From NCBI GenBank assembly GCA_018824405.1, contig JAHJGO010000019.1, positions 1-43,039 on the forward strand: a stretch of DNA of 43,039 nt, given 5' to 3'. Made by a program: the position numbers and the translations under genes. This document shows, piece after piece, positions 35,466 to 43,039 of this stretch. Origin of the DNA: Gammaproteobacteria bacterium. GTDB lineage: Bacteria; Pseudomonadota; Gammaproteobacteria; Burkholderiales; Sulfuricellaceae. The number at the start of each line of letters is the position of its first letter. The stretch's first letter is position 1. The notes under the pieces are model-generated. The model made no database searches. It was not told where the DNA came from and worked only from the letters and a program-made list of their open reading frames with translations.

Positions 35466-38126
35466 TTGGCACGTCTACTGCTGCTTGGTCTGTTTGTAGC
35501 GGTCGTCATCACCATTCTGGCCGCCAACAGCCATCGTTCCCAAGGTGAGCTGGAGATCATGCAGAAGCGCACCACCATCCACCAGTTCTATGAAAAGGAA
35601 CTGCCGCGGGTAGAAGAGCGCTGGCAGGGGGATGCCGTACAAATGAAAGAACGCATCGAGTTTTCGCGCATTCTGGAAGACAGAAATGAAGTGCGCTGGC
35701 CAAAATTCAATGCTTTCCTCAATGCCCAGTCGGAATTCACCCATTTTGCCAACCTGCTGATCCTGCATAATTCAGGCCAGACCCTGTTTCACTACGGCCC
35801 TGAAGCTCACAAGATACAAGACAACCCCATCCTGCCTTCCGCCAACTGGCATTATTCTGAGGAAGCCCGCGAGTTTTACCGTATTTATCGCCTCCCCATC
35901 TGGCTTGGCGCCGAGGGGCAAGGCGTGCTGCTGCTGCTAAAAACCGTTAACAATGCAGCCATGAGTGCCATGGCTGCACCTGAAACACATCTCCACCTTT
36001 ACTACCATGATCAGATTCTAGCCACGTCCAATGGCGACAATCCAAAATTGATCCAACCTGGAATTAAAGAAGCACATACGCCCTCGGGGCTGCTGCTGAT
36101 CCAGACCGATATTCCATGGCCCGGCAGCGGCATTCGGCCAACACTTATCGTGCAACGCGAGCTTCATGTTATCTACCCGTTGAAGGAGTTTTTGCTGCGC
36201 CAGCTTTTTTCTGTACTGATCATCACCAGCCTGATCTGGCTCGGCCTGGGCAGGTGGCTGACACGCACTATCAGGCGTGTGGAACATCTGGAAATGGCTG
36301 CCAAGGATTACACCCAGGCCGGCCTGGCTTCGCGGGTCAGTGAGCAACTCCACATAGCAGGCGCCCAACCGGACGAGATTTCCGATCTGGCAGATGCCAT
36401 GAAAAAGCTCATGCACGAGATTGAAAGCCGCAACCTCGAGCAGAAAGCCTATCTGGAAACTCTTTCCATGCTCGAAGAAGCCGTACTGGAACTGAGTTGT
36501 GACGGGGTAATTCTGCACGCCAGTGCAGGCTGGACAAAACTCTCCCACTCCGATGACGCGCCCGGAAAAAAACTTTACGAGTATATTCACAGTGATGACC
36601 GTGAACTCCTGCAAGCACAATGCCAGGCATTATCCAGCGGAGAGAAAAATTATGCCGAGCTGCGCCTGCGCCTGGATACGGAGAGCGGCCTCCATGAACC
36701 ATGGATGGAGTGCCGCTTTGTCTGCTTTCACGACGAGGCTGGCAAGGTAGCCGGCATACGCGGCGTACTGCGTGACATCACTCAAATCCACCAGCATGAA
36801 AAACAGATCACCCACATGGCATTGCACGATGCCCTCACTGGCCTGCCCAATCGAATGCTGCTGGAAGACCGCATCAAGGTTTCCTTGCGCCAAGCATCAC
36901 GCACTCAGCTAATAGTTGGCATCTGCTTCATCGATCTGGACCATTTCAAGAACGTCAATGACACGCTCGGCCATAATTCTGGGGACAAGCTTCTTCTGGC
37001 TATTGCCGAACGCCTCAAGCGCCAGTTGCGGGAAGGGGACACTGTGGCGCGCTGGGGTGGGGATGAGTTCGTGCTGCTGCTACCTGCCATGAACTCGGCA
37101 CAGGATGTCCGCGAAATCGCCTTGAAGGTCTGCGAAGCGGTGCAACCCCCCTTACAGCTTGAAGATACAGAGTTAACGGTGACATTCAGCATGGGCGTCG
37201 CCTTGTATCCCGATGATGGAGAAGATACCGAAACCCTGTTCTCTCAGGCTGATCGTGCCATGTTCTTTGCCAAGGCACAGGGACGCAATCAGATCTGTTT
37301 CTTCACCGATATGACCACCAAGGGGATCGACAAGCGAGAACTCTATATCCAGAACCGTCTCGCCAGCGCCATCAATTCCCGGCAGATACAGGCCTGGTTT
37401 CAGCCGGTCATCTCGGCGAACAGCGGGTGCTGCACCGGTGTGGAAGTGCTGGCGCGCTGGCATGACGACGAACAGGGCTGGATTAGCCCCGCCACCTTCA
37501 TCCCGATAGCCGAAAATCTTGGGCTGATCCACGAAATCGGGCATCAGATCCTGCTCGCAAGTCTCTCTGCCGCAAAACGCTGGAAGGAATCCGGCCTGAA
37601 CCTCACTATGGCGATCAATGTCTCAAAGCGCCAACTGTTTACCACCAACTTCAGCGAACGCCTCATTGAAGAGGTCGCAAAACACCAAATCTCGCCGGCA
37701 CAGATCATCCTTGAAATCACGGAAAGCCTTGCTCTGCTGGATGTAGATCAAGCTGCAACTCGTCTGCAGGATCTGAAACAGGCCGGTTTTCGCATTGCCA
37801 TTGATGATTTTGGCACCGGTTACTCATCCCTCTCTCAGCTCCACGAAATGCATGTGGACGAACTAAAGATCGACATTTCCTTTGTTCGGCGGCTGCACGA
37901 GGCAAATGGTCTCTCCATGACACAGGCCATCATCAACCTGGCTCGCGCACTTAATCTGGAAATTGTGGCCGAGGGGGTGGAAACAGCTGAAGCCGCCAGC
38001 AAACTGCGCGAACTGGGCGCAGATAGCCTGCAGGGAAATTATTTCGCCAGACCCATGCCGGCTGCGGAATTCGAGCAATGGCTGAAAAATCAGCCATATC
38101 AAGCCACCCGGACCAACACAGGCTAG
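35466..38126 (+). CDS. HAMP-PAS-GGDEF-EAL membrane protein (c-di-GMP turnover)
   Basis: An 886-residue protein: TM1 (LLLLGLFVAVVITILAA), a periplasmic domain of about 220 residues, TM2 (QLFSVLIITSLIWLGLG), HAMP, PAS (about 335-445), GGDEF with intact RWGGDEF (529-535), and EAL with EVLARW at 660 plus DDFGTGYSSL and EITESL. Both enzyme sites look potentially active. The start is unclear: TTG 35466 lies at the edge of TM1, while the same frame reads plausible coding sequence (VQLISKSISKLLRGRGTLRE) back to the end of the preceding gene without any standard start codon; ATA, CTG or ATT would be needed. It follows the substrate-binding gene at once, so the periplasmic domain probably senses the ligand-bound partner, as in NspS-MbaA-type pairs. 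Confidence 0.9.
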   Translation: MARLLLLGLFVAVVITILAANSHRSQGELEIMQKRTTIHQFYEKELPRVEERWQGDAVQMKERIEFSRILEDRNEVRWPKFNAFLNAQSEFTHFANLLILHNSGQTLFHYGPEAHKIQDNPILPSANWHYSEEAREFYRIYRLPIWLGAEGQGVLLLLKTVNNAAMSAMAAPETHLHLYYHDQILATSNGDNPKLIQPGIKEAHTPSGLLLIQTDIPWPGSGIRPTLIVQRELHVIYPLKEFLLRQLFSVLIITSLIWLGLGRWLTRTIRRVEHLEMAAKDYTQAGLASRVSEQLHIAGAQPDEISDLADAMKKLMHEIESRNLEQKAYLETLSMLEEAVLELSCDGVILHASAGWTKLSHSDDAPGKKLYEYIHSDDRELLQAQCQALSSGEKNYAELRLRLDTESGLHEPWMECRFVCFHDEAGKVAGIRGVLRDITQIHQHEKQITHMALHDALTGLPNRMLLEDRIKVSLRQASRTQLIVGICFIDLDHFKNVNDTLGHNSGDKLLLAIAERLKRQLREGDTVARWGGDEFVLLLPAMNSAQDVREIALKVCEAVQPPLQLEDTELTVTFSMGVALYPDDGEDTETLFSQADRAMFFAKAQGRNQICFFTDMTTKGIDKRELYIQNRLASAINSRQIQAWFQPVISANSGCCTGVEVLARWHDDEQGWISPATFIPIAENLGLIHEIGHQILLASLSAAKRWKESGLNLTMAINVSKRQLFTTNFSERLIEEVAKHQISPAQIILEITESLALLDVDQAATRLQDLKQAGFRIAIDDFGTGYSSLSQLHEMHVDELKIDISFVRRLHEANGLSMTQAIINLARALNLEIVAEGVETAEAASKLRELGADSLQGNYFARPMPAAEFEQWLKNQPYQATRTNTG

Positions 38127-38193
38127 CGCTGAAGCATATCGCAAATCCAGCCCTGCTTTCCCGCCTTGCTTTTGCCGCCCCTTCACCTGGCTT

Positions 38194-38222
38194 TTCCATG
38201 CGTCAGTTTTTTAGCGTAAAAT
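38194..38222 (+). promoter_or_regulatory. Candidate promoter of tRNA-Arg
   Basis: TAAAAT at 38217-38222 is a good -10 ten bases before the tRNA; the -35 at 17-base spacing (TTCCAT, 38194-38199) is weak. Confidence 0.35.
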
Positions 38223-38231
38223 CACGCCTTC

Positions 38232-38307
38232 GCCCCGGTAGCTCAGTGGATAGAGCAACCCCCTCCTAAGGGGTAGGTCGGACGTTCGATTCGTCTTCGG
38301 GGCGCCA
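38232..38307 (+). tRNA. tRNA-Arg (anticodon CCT)
   Basis: A full cloverleaf is visible: acceptor GCCCCGG with TCGGGGC, D stem GCTC/GAGC, anticodon stem ACCCC/GGGGT with loop CTCCTAA (anticodon CCT, reading AGG), T arm GGACG-TTCGATT-CGTCT, and an encoded CCA end after the discriminator G. Length is 76 bases. Confidence 0.96.
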
Positions 38308-38313
38308 GATTTT

Positions 38314-38574
38314 CTAGCGATAAAGGCGTTTGAGCACCAGCATGGTGAGTGCCAGCACCAGCGTCACAGCATTGGCGACCACAATCGGCGTGGCGCCGAT
38401 GGCTAGTCCGTACAGCAGCCACAGGAATACGCCACTGCTGAAAATCAGGAACATCCCGTAGGAAACATCCCCGGCAGATTTGGAGCGCCAGGTTTTTAGA
38501 ACTTGTGGCACAAAGGCTACGGTGGTCAGGGTTCCAGCAGCCATGCCAAGCAGATTGGCGTCAGTCATCAGCAT
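38314..38574 (-). CDS. SemiSWEET / PQ-loop sugar transporter
   Basis: An 86-residue membrane protein with three predicted helices, the size of bacterial SemiSWEETs that work as dimers. The PQ motif is visible in TVAFVPQVLKTWRSKSAGDV, followed by SYGMFLIFSSGVFLWLLYG. Members carry sugars by facilitated diffusion. ATG 38574 is followed by a second ATG two codons later. It stands alone on the minus strand, seven bases from the end of the tRNA gene, with the EAL-HDOD gene 21 bases upstream, so the two may share a transcript. The substrate is not evident. Confidence 0.88.
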   Translation of the reverse strand: MLMTDANLLGMAAGTLTTVAFVPQVLKTWRSKSAGDVSYGMFLIFSSGVFLWLLYGLAIGATPIVVANAVTLVLALTMLVLKRLYR

Positions 38575-38595
38575 TTTCTTTTTTCCATAATCCGT

Positions 38596-39996
38596 TCAGC
38601 CATCCACTTCCTCGCCCCAGATCAGGGCTTTGACATGGGTCACATTCACTTCTTCTGCAGCTAATTCGCATGCCGCAGCGTAACGCGCAATGGCATCCTG
38701 ATCAAAGTTTTCGCACGCAATGGCAAGTTTCAGATAGGGGGCGTAGATGCCGGTGCGGTGCTGCAGGGCCTCTACTACCGGGTCCGGCAAGTTGAGGCGG
38801 GATACAACCTGTGCCATCGGCACATTGAGCATCGCATCCAGAAGGGAAAAAATACCCACAATGAACAAGCCACCGCGCTCGGCGGGTTCGAATCGGCTTT
38901 GCCCCAGAGTCTCAGTAAAACGCGCCCTTACCAGTGCATTTTTGAACAAGGTCCGGCTGCGCGCGTCCATTGTTCCACTAGTAAACAGTAGCAGCGTCAG
39001 CCAGCGGTACAACTGGTCATAGCCAAGCAGGGTCAGCCCATGTCCGATAGAGCGGATGGTTTGTTGCAACCCATTCGCCGGTGAGTTGATATAGCTAAGC
39101 AATTTGAAAGAAAGCCCGGGGTCTCGCTTAACCTTGTCTTCCAGCACTGAAAGCTCGGCATGGTTCATAACCAGATTGAGCATTTCCATCACACGCATAC
39201 GGTCGTTATCGAGCCGTTGCGGGGCATCAGGCCTAAGACGAGAGAAATATGCGCCCTGAAAAAAATCGAATGCCAGTGCGCGATATGCTTCGAATGCATC
39301 ATCCGACTCGACATTCTGAGCGATAAGGCGTGGCTTGCCTGCACCCAGAATTGCGCTTATCTGCTGGCTGAGCGCCAGTGCATCATAACGCGCGGTATTC
39401 AGCTTCACCCAGGAACAGATGGCAAGAAAAGGGACGTATTCCGGTCGGCATTCGAAATCTTCCAGTGCCAGCGGAATGCCAAGTGCAACAAGCTCACTGC
39501 AACGCTGCAAGAGCAGATCGTTGCTTGCCTCTGTCAGGCGTATTCCAACCACCACTTTCTGTTTCGGCAAGGATTCAATGATCGGGTTATCCAGCATACC
39601 GGGGGACACCTGGATAAAAACCAGCCTGCTCCCAAGCGCCTTCTGGAAATCCAGATCTATCACGCTAACCACCAGCAATTCATCCTGCACCTGGCGAAGC
39701 GACTCATTGTCGCCAACATCGGAGAGGAAATTCCGATCCTGAAGTTTCAGTTCATAACCGATAAACTGGCCGGAGGCATCGAGTATGGGCTGGCGTCCAA
39801 GAAAAAGCTGCCATTTTTCCCCGGCAACACTGGACTGATCCTGGCCAGGCACGTCCTCCCTGCAGGAAACACTGCGGGAGGAAAAACTCTTAGGCGAATC
39901 TGGCACGACGGATAAATCAGACTCGGAGTCAGAGGCGCGACTTTCAGTCCCGGCATCCTGACCGGTTTTGAGAAATTTCAGATATTTTCCCAGCAT
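38596..39996 (-). CDS. EAL-HDOD signalling protein (YuxH family), degenerate EAL
   Basis: A 466-residue cytosolic protein. After a low-complexity Ser-rich N-terminus (about 1-60), an EAL-like domain begins at FLGRQPILDASGQFIGYELK, where the catalytic ELL/EAL position reads ELK and later acidic metal ligands are not kept; it probably does not cleave c-di-GMP. The second half is an HDOD domain: VKRDPGLSFKLLSYINSPA, IRSIGHGLTLLGYDQLYRW, GLFIVGIFSLLDAMLNVPM. This architecture is common in Beta- and Gammaproteobacteria as signalling or stress proteins of unknown mechanism. It lies between DUF1631 and SemiSWEET genes on the same strand, 85 bases after DUF1631. Confidence 0.88.
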   Translation of the reverse strand: MLGKYLKFLKTGQDAGTESRASDSESDLSVVPDSPKSFSSRSVSCREDVPGQDQSSVAGEKWQLFLGRQPILDASGQFIGYELKLQDRNFLSDVGDNESLRQVQDELLVVSVIDLDFQKALGSRLVFIQVSPGMLDNPIIESLPKQKVVVGIRLTEASNDLLLQRCSELVALGIPLALEDFECRPEYVPFLAICSWVKLNTARYDALALSQQISAILGAGKPRLIAQNVESDDAFEAYRALAFDFFQGAYFSRLRPDAPQRLDNDRMRVMEMLNLVMNHAELSVLEDKVKRDPGLSFKLLSYINSPANGLQQTIRSIGHGLTLLGYDQLYRWLTLLLFTSGTMDARSRTLFKNALVRARFTETLGQSRFEPAERGGLFIVGIFSLLDAMLNVPMAQVVSRLNLPDPVVEALQHRTGIYAPYLKLAIACENFDQDAIARYAAACELAAEEVNVTHVKALIWGEEVDG

Positions 39997-40021
39997 GAAC
40001 CCCTCACTTTTTGGCGGCTTC

Positions 40022-40041
40022 CGGGAGGCCTCGGCCTCCCG
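40022..40041. other. Perfect GC-rich hairpin between DUF1631 and EAL-HDOD genes
   Basis: CGGGAGGCC and GGCCTCCCG (9 bp) with a two-base centre. No T-run follows on either strand, so it is not a standard terminator; it may stabilise the upstream message or be a short palindromic repeat. Confidence 0.55.
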
Positions 40042-40081
40042 TCAAAGCATGCAGCAAACAGGGGGGATTGTAAACGCCAGC

Positions 40082-42490
40082 TCAGTCCGTCTCGACCGAG
40101 GTCTGCTTGAGACGTTCCATGAGGTTATTCACGGCACGGTCAACCAGCGCAATATCATCAATCACTTGCGCCATCCCGTTGCGGAATTTTTCGGCCAGCC
40201 CTTCAGGTGTGATGGAAACGGCCCTTTCGCCCAGGCGATTGGTAAACAGCAAAAGCCCCTTGAGAGGGCTGACCCAGGCCAGTTTGACGCGGGTGGAAGT
40301 CCCATTATCCTGCTCGATTTCAATCCATGTTCCGCGTTTGATGCGCTTGACCATAGCATCAAAATCATCGGATACCGCGGCAGGCTCACTTTGCCAATTC
40401 GCCCCCCCGATCGTGAAGGTTTGCCAGCCGGCTTCTGACTCGACATCGTCGACCAAGGTCTGCATGAATACAGGGTCGGGCTCGATGCGTTCCTGCGGCA
40501 GTGCAATTTCGGCAAAATCTACTGGCTCTGCGTTCTGACGTGCCAATTCAGCCGCTTCCTCTGCGGCAATTTCCTGCTCCACAAATTCAGCCTGATGCAG
40601 ATCCTCCTGCTCAACGGCATGCAGGCCTGCCTTGATCACCATGGCATGACAACTCACCAGGTGTGAAAAAAACTGGTCGCGCTCAGTTTCCAGCATGCCT
40701 GCCAGCGCCATGCCATCCTGCAAACGCTTAAGCAGGCCGGGCAACAGGGCAACCAGTTTCTTGCGGTCTTCCGGCACACATTTGGGCTCCACACTCCAGA
40801 CCAGTTCATCCATGGTGGCAATGGCCTGATTCCAGGAAGCGCCATCCTCCCCGGCTTTGGTGTAGGCTGCGGCAAGAACGGTTTCCCAGCATCCCACCAG
40901 AAAACTCCTGATCACTTCGGGCAAATGCGGAGTATGGATACGGCGCCGAGCTTCATCATGCGCCATGATGCGCGAAATCTCCTCCTGCTCCCGGTGATGG
41001 ACGACCTGGGCGCTCAACCCGGTGCGTTCGTCGGTGCGTTTTTTCTCCTCGGCGAGATAGGTTTCGAGATTCTCCAGAACCTCGGCAAAAATCCCGACTT
41101 TGTCATCAAATTCGTTCAGGATGCGCTGAATCAGTTCATCAACCGACTGATAAAGGCCACATTCGTGTCCCTCGGTTTCATCCCAGCCAATTGAGACCTC
41201 TGCCAACCGATCCAGCAGTTTCCTGCCAGGGTGGGATTTCTGTGAAAAAAAGGTCTTGTCCAGCATGGCCACTTTGAGCACCGGAATCTGAAGTCTGCCA
41301 ATAAGCGCCTTCATCGCATCCGGAATACGCCGGTCATCCAGGATATAGTCGAACAGCATGGCGACGATATCCAGGGTCATGGCATCCACATGCCCCATGG
41401 TGCCAGCCACCGGGCTGGCCTTGATTTCGTGCAGCACATTGACCTGTCCATTCGCCAGTGCCGCTGCGTTCAGCGTACTGCCAGTGCCAGCCATCCCCTC
41501 CAGGTTGCCATGTTGCAGTTGCGTCAGCGAACTTACCACGGCCATGCTTTGCGCTGGAACAGCGGTTTGCATCGCGCCACCACTCGCCAAGTGAGTTGCC
41601 GATGCGGCAGCCGTGCCAGCGTTAAGGCCGACGCCAGAATTTCCAGCAGCACCTTGGCCCGCACCCCCCATCCCGCGAGTCAGGAGTTGCTGCAGTGCCG
41701 CAAACAACCCGCCAGCACCGGTCGGAGATGGTGCTGACGCAACGTCGTCCTCAGCAACATCAGATTCAGCAGCCGCACTTGCAACGGTCTGCTTTTTCAT
41801 TCCCGCGCGAATCTTGGTCAACACGCCCTTATCCACCAGAAGCTGGTTGATTTCCTGATAAATCCCTTTTGCGTGACGCGGCATATGCCTGTTGAACAAA
41901 TTCACCAGCAGCAGCTTGACTTTGACTGTGCAATCTAGCGTCTTCAGTGATTTCATGAAGGCGTTGCCAACCACCTCCGGACCAAGCGGATTATTCGAAT
42001 GCAACAAATCCGGATCGTTCAGCAGCATTCCCATACGCTTCTCGATACCGAACAATTCCTCGGCGCAATCGCCATGAATACTGTTCGCAATATTGATCGA
42101 CGCCAGAGATTCCTCGAGATCGTCCGGTTCAACCAGGCTTAGTTCTGAGGAGTTAAGAGAAAGCTGCTGTGAGCGCTTTTCACGGCGCGTTTCCTGATTG
42201 AAGCCCTGTATAAAGGCCTGCTTGAATCCCGTCTCAATGGTGCCACGCTGCTCGCGAGCGACACTCATGGCTTCCATGTACAGATTGCGCATCTCATAGT
42301 GCGTCGTCTGTTCGGAAAGCTCGAAGAGTTCATCCACCGCCTTGTCCATCAACTTGGATAAGGCCTGCGCCAGTCGAGATGCAGCCATATCCCGGCAGTC
42401 GTTCAACACTGACATGGATGTGCCCGGCACCGCGCGGGGCCGGTCGAACTGGCTCATCATAACGACATTTTTTTGCGAGGCATTGTTCAT
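40082..42490 (-). CDS. DUF1631 family protein under a c-di-GMP riboswitch
   Basis: An 802-residue cytosolic protein matching the DUF1631 pattern: ASRLAQALSKLMDKAVDELF near the N-terminus, VEPDDLEESLAS, KVKLLLVNLFNRHMPRHAKG, then a low-complexity Ala/Gly-rich middle (about 260-370), and the conserved C-terminal half with VSIGWDETEGHECGLYQSVD, LLPGLLKRLQDGMALAG and KLAWVSPLKGLLLFTNRLGE, the last part resembling a small beta-barrel (PilZ-like by impression only). Function is unknown in the literature I know. ATG 42490 has AGGAGACGG upstream; the longer frame to 42562 has no homology. The 5' leader holds a GEMM-I riboswitch about 145 bases upstream, so expression should respond to c-di-GMP. Confidence 0.88.
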   Translation of the reverse strand: MNNASQKNVVMMSQFDRPRAVPGTSMSVLNDCRDMAASRLAQALSKLMDKAVDELFELSEQTTHYEMRNLYMEAMSVAREQRGTIETGFKQAFIQGFNQETRREKRSQQLSLNSSELSLVEPDDLEESLASINIANSIHGDCAEELFGIEKRMGMLLNDPDLLHSNNPLGPEVVGNAFMKSLKTLDCTVKVKLLLVNLFNRHMPRHAKGIYQEINQLLVDKGVLTKIRAGMKKQTVASAAAESDVAEDDVASAPSPTGAGGLFAALQQLLTRGMGGAGQGAAGNSGVGLNAGTAAASATHLASGGAMQTAVPAQSMAVVSSLTQLQHGNLEGMAGTGSTLNAAALANGQVNVLHEIKASPVAGTMGHVDAMTLDIVAMLFDYILDDRRIPDAMKALIGRLQIPVLKVAMLDKTFFSQKSHPGRKLLDRLAEVSIGWDETEGHECGLYQSVDELIQRILNEFDDKVGIFAEVLENLETYLAEEKKRTDERTGLSAQVVHHREQEEISRIMAHDEARRRIHTPHLPEVIRSFLVGCWETVLAAAYTKAGEDGASWNQAIATMDELVWSVEPKCVPEDRKKLVALLPGLLKRLQDGMALAGMLETERDQFFSHLVSCHAMVIKAGLHAVEQEDLHQAEFVEQEIAAEEAAELARQNAEPVDFAEIALPQERIEPDPVFMQTLVDDVESEAGWQTFTIGGANWQSEPAAVSDDFDAMVKRIKRGTWIEIEQDNGTSTRVKLAWVSPLKGLLLFTNRLGERAVSITPEGLAEKFRNGMAQVIDDIALVDRAVNNLMERLKQTSVETD

Positions 42491-42635
42491 TATTCCGTCT
42501 CCTGACAGAACGGGCAAACACCATTGCAAAACAGCCTGCAATTTGTCCTGCGTTGACGCCAAGCTGAAACGGTCGAATGGGGATGAAACGAGGAGAGGAT
42601 TGTGAAAGCGCAGCGCGACGCACCACGATTAATTC

Positions 42636-42725
42636 TCACCCAGCAACCCCGCTATCCTAGGACATCTGCCCCTTAGACCGGAAACTTTGCGTCCCCACCT
42701 TTCGATGGGTTTGCCCTTAAATTTT
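42636..42725 (-). promoter_or_regulatory. Cyclic di-GMP-I (GEMM-I) riboswitch
   Basis: Read on the minus strand, the segment has the GEMM-I hallmarks in order: AGGGCAAACC, a GAAA-type tetraloop (ATCGAAAGGTGGG), GACGCAAAG, CCGGTCTAA, a variable hairpin, then AGGATAGCGGGGTTGC. This fits the consensus GGCAAACC..GAAA..GGTGGGACGCAAAG..CCGGCCTAA..GGTAGCGGGGTTACC closely. It is in the 5' leader of the DUF1631 gene. I see no intrinsic terminator after it, so control of translation is likelier than termination. Confidence 0.92.
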
Positions 42726-42994
42726 AGGTGTTACCTGACCAGAACTTCTCTGACCAGCACGGTTTACTTTCTACCATAAATACACAGTTTTTTCAAGCCA
42801 TTTTATATTAGCCAGGATTCCTTTCCGAACTGCACAACGGTATCGAAAACACGCAAATCCATTTGGGGAAAACGCCTTGGGCATTCATAATCGAATACCG
42901 CGGATTCAAGTTTGAAGTGCAATTTTGATTAACGAGGAGATGGGTCAGAATGCGGAAGCATTTTGCTCATCAACCGCCAAGTCGAAGTTGCCCA

Positions 42995-43039
42995 ATGAAC
43001 TACACACATCTGACCCAAGACGAACGATACCAAATTTAC
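42995..43039 (+). CDS. IS30-family transposase, N-terminal fragment cut by the window
   Basis: The last 45 bases encode MNYTHLTQDERYQIY, the characteristic start of IS30-family transposases (MxYxxLTxEERYQIxxL). The rest lies beyond the right edge, so integrity cannot be judged. The left end of the element probably lies near 42902-42930, where TTTGAAGTGCAATTTTGATT resembles IS30-type termini, but the inverted-repeat partner is not in the window. Between the riboswitch and this point (42730-42900) I see only AT-rich sequence, which should hold the DUF1631 promoter on the minus strand. Confidence 0.8.
   Translation, partial: MNYTHLTQDERYQIY

Noticed and set aside
40022-40041. Terminator for the DUF1631 gene
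   Set aside because: The perfect stem is not followed by a T-run on the minus strand.

Overview
The window reads as one contiguous piece of a chromosome from a Gram-negative, probably betaproteobacterial cell (Nitrosomonadales/Gallionellaceae-like is my guess; the order thiL-pgpA-pncC-recA-recX-alaS and the protein flavours support the class, not a genus). Coding density is high. Housekeeping genes (lon, alaS, recA, recX, thiL, uup, a tRNA) surround an accessory left third.

Left part (1-5971): the tail of a large repeat-rich surface protein (50 DSDA units, then 14 GGKEPE units), a strong terminator, a decayed IS3-type transposase remnant, then a Lap-type adhesin control set: a TolC-like outer-membrane protein (lapE-like), the periplasmic cysteine protease lapG, and its c-di-GMP receptor lapD with degenerate GGDEF and EAL motifs. 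The expected logic is that c-di-GMP-bound LapD sequesters LapG, so the adhesin stays on the surface.

Accessory cluster (6023-17722): directly behind lapD, in the same direction and tightly packed, lie a nucleotidyltransferase/phosphotransferase fusion, an AMMECR1-like plus alpha-helical-barrel protein, a Ser/Thr kinase with Sel1 repeats, two tandem cyanophycin-synthetase-like ATP-grasp ligases whose Mur-ligase halves have lost their P-loop, and a secreted HExxH metallopeptidase. I do not recognise this combination as a described system. It looks like an uncharacterised amide-ligation or polymer-modification pathway and is the main candidate for novelty here. A SETD/Rubisco-LSMT-type SET-domain protein faces it on the other strand.

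Middle (19262-34250): lon; a secreted PLD nuclease, an MscS channel and a YcgR-like PilZ protein on the plus strand; then a long minus-strand run of alaS, an OB-fold lipoprotein, recX, recA, pncC, pgpA, thiL, a FitB/Phd-type toxin-antitoxin pair, uup and a DksA/TraR zinc-finger protein. Three dispersed palindromic elements sit in this run, one of them inserted in frame inside thiL.

Right part (34373-43039): a Tat-signal substrate-binding protein split by a -1 frame change, a HAMP-PAS-GGDEF-EAL protein right behind it, tRNA-Arg(CCT), a SemiSWEET transporter, an EAL-HDOD protein, a DUF1631 protein preceded by a clear c-di-GMP-I (GEMM) riboswitch on the minus strand, and the first codons of an IS30-family transposase at the window edge. 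c-di-GMP is the recurrent theme: LapD, PilZ, GGDEF-EAL, EAL-HDOD and the riboswitch.
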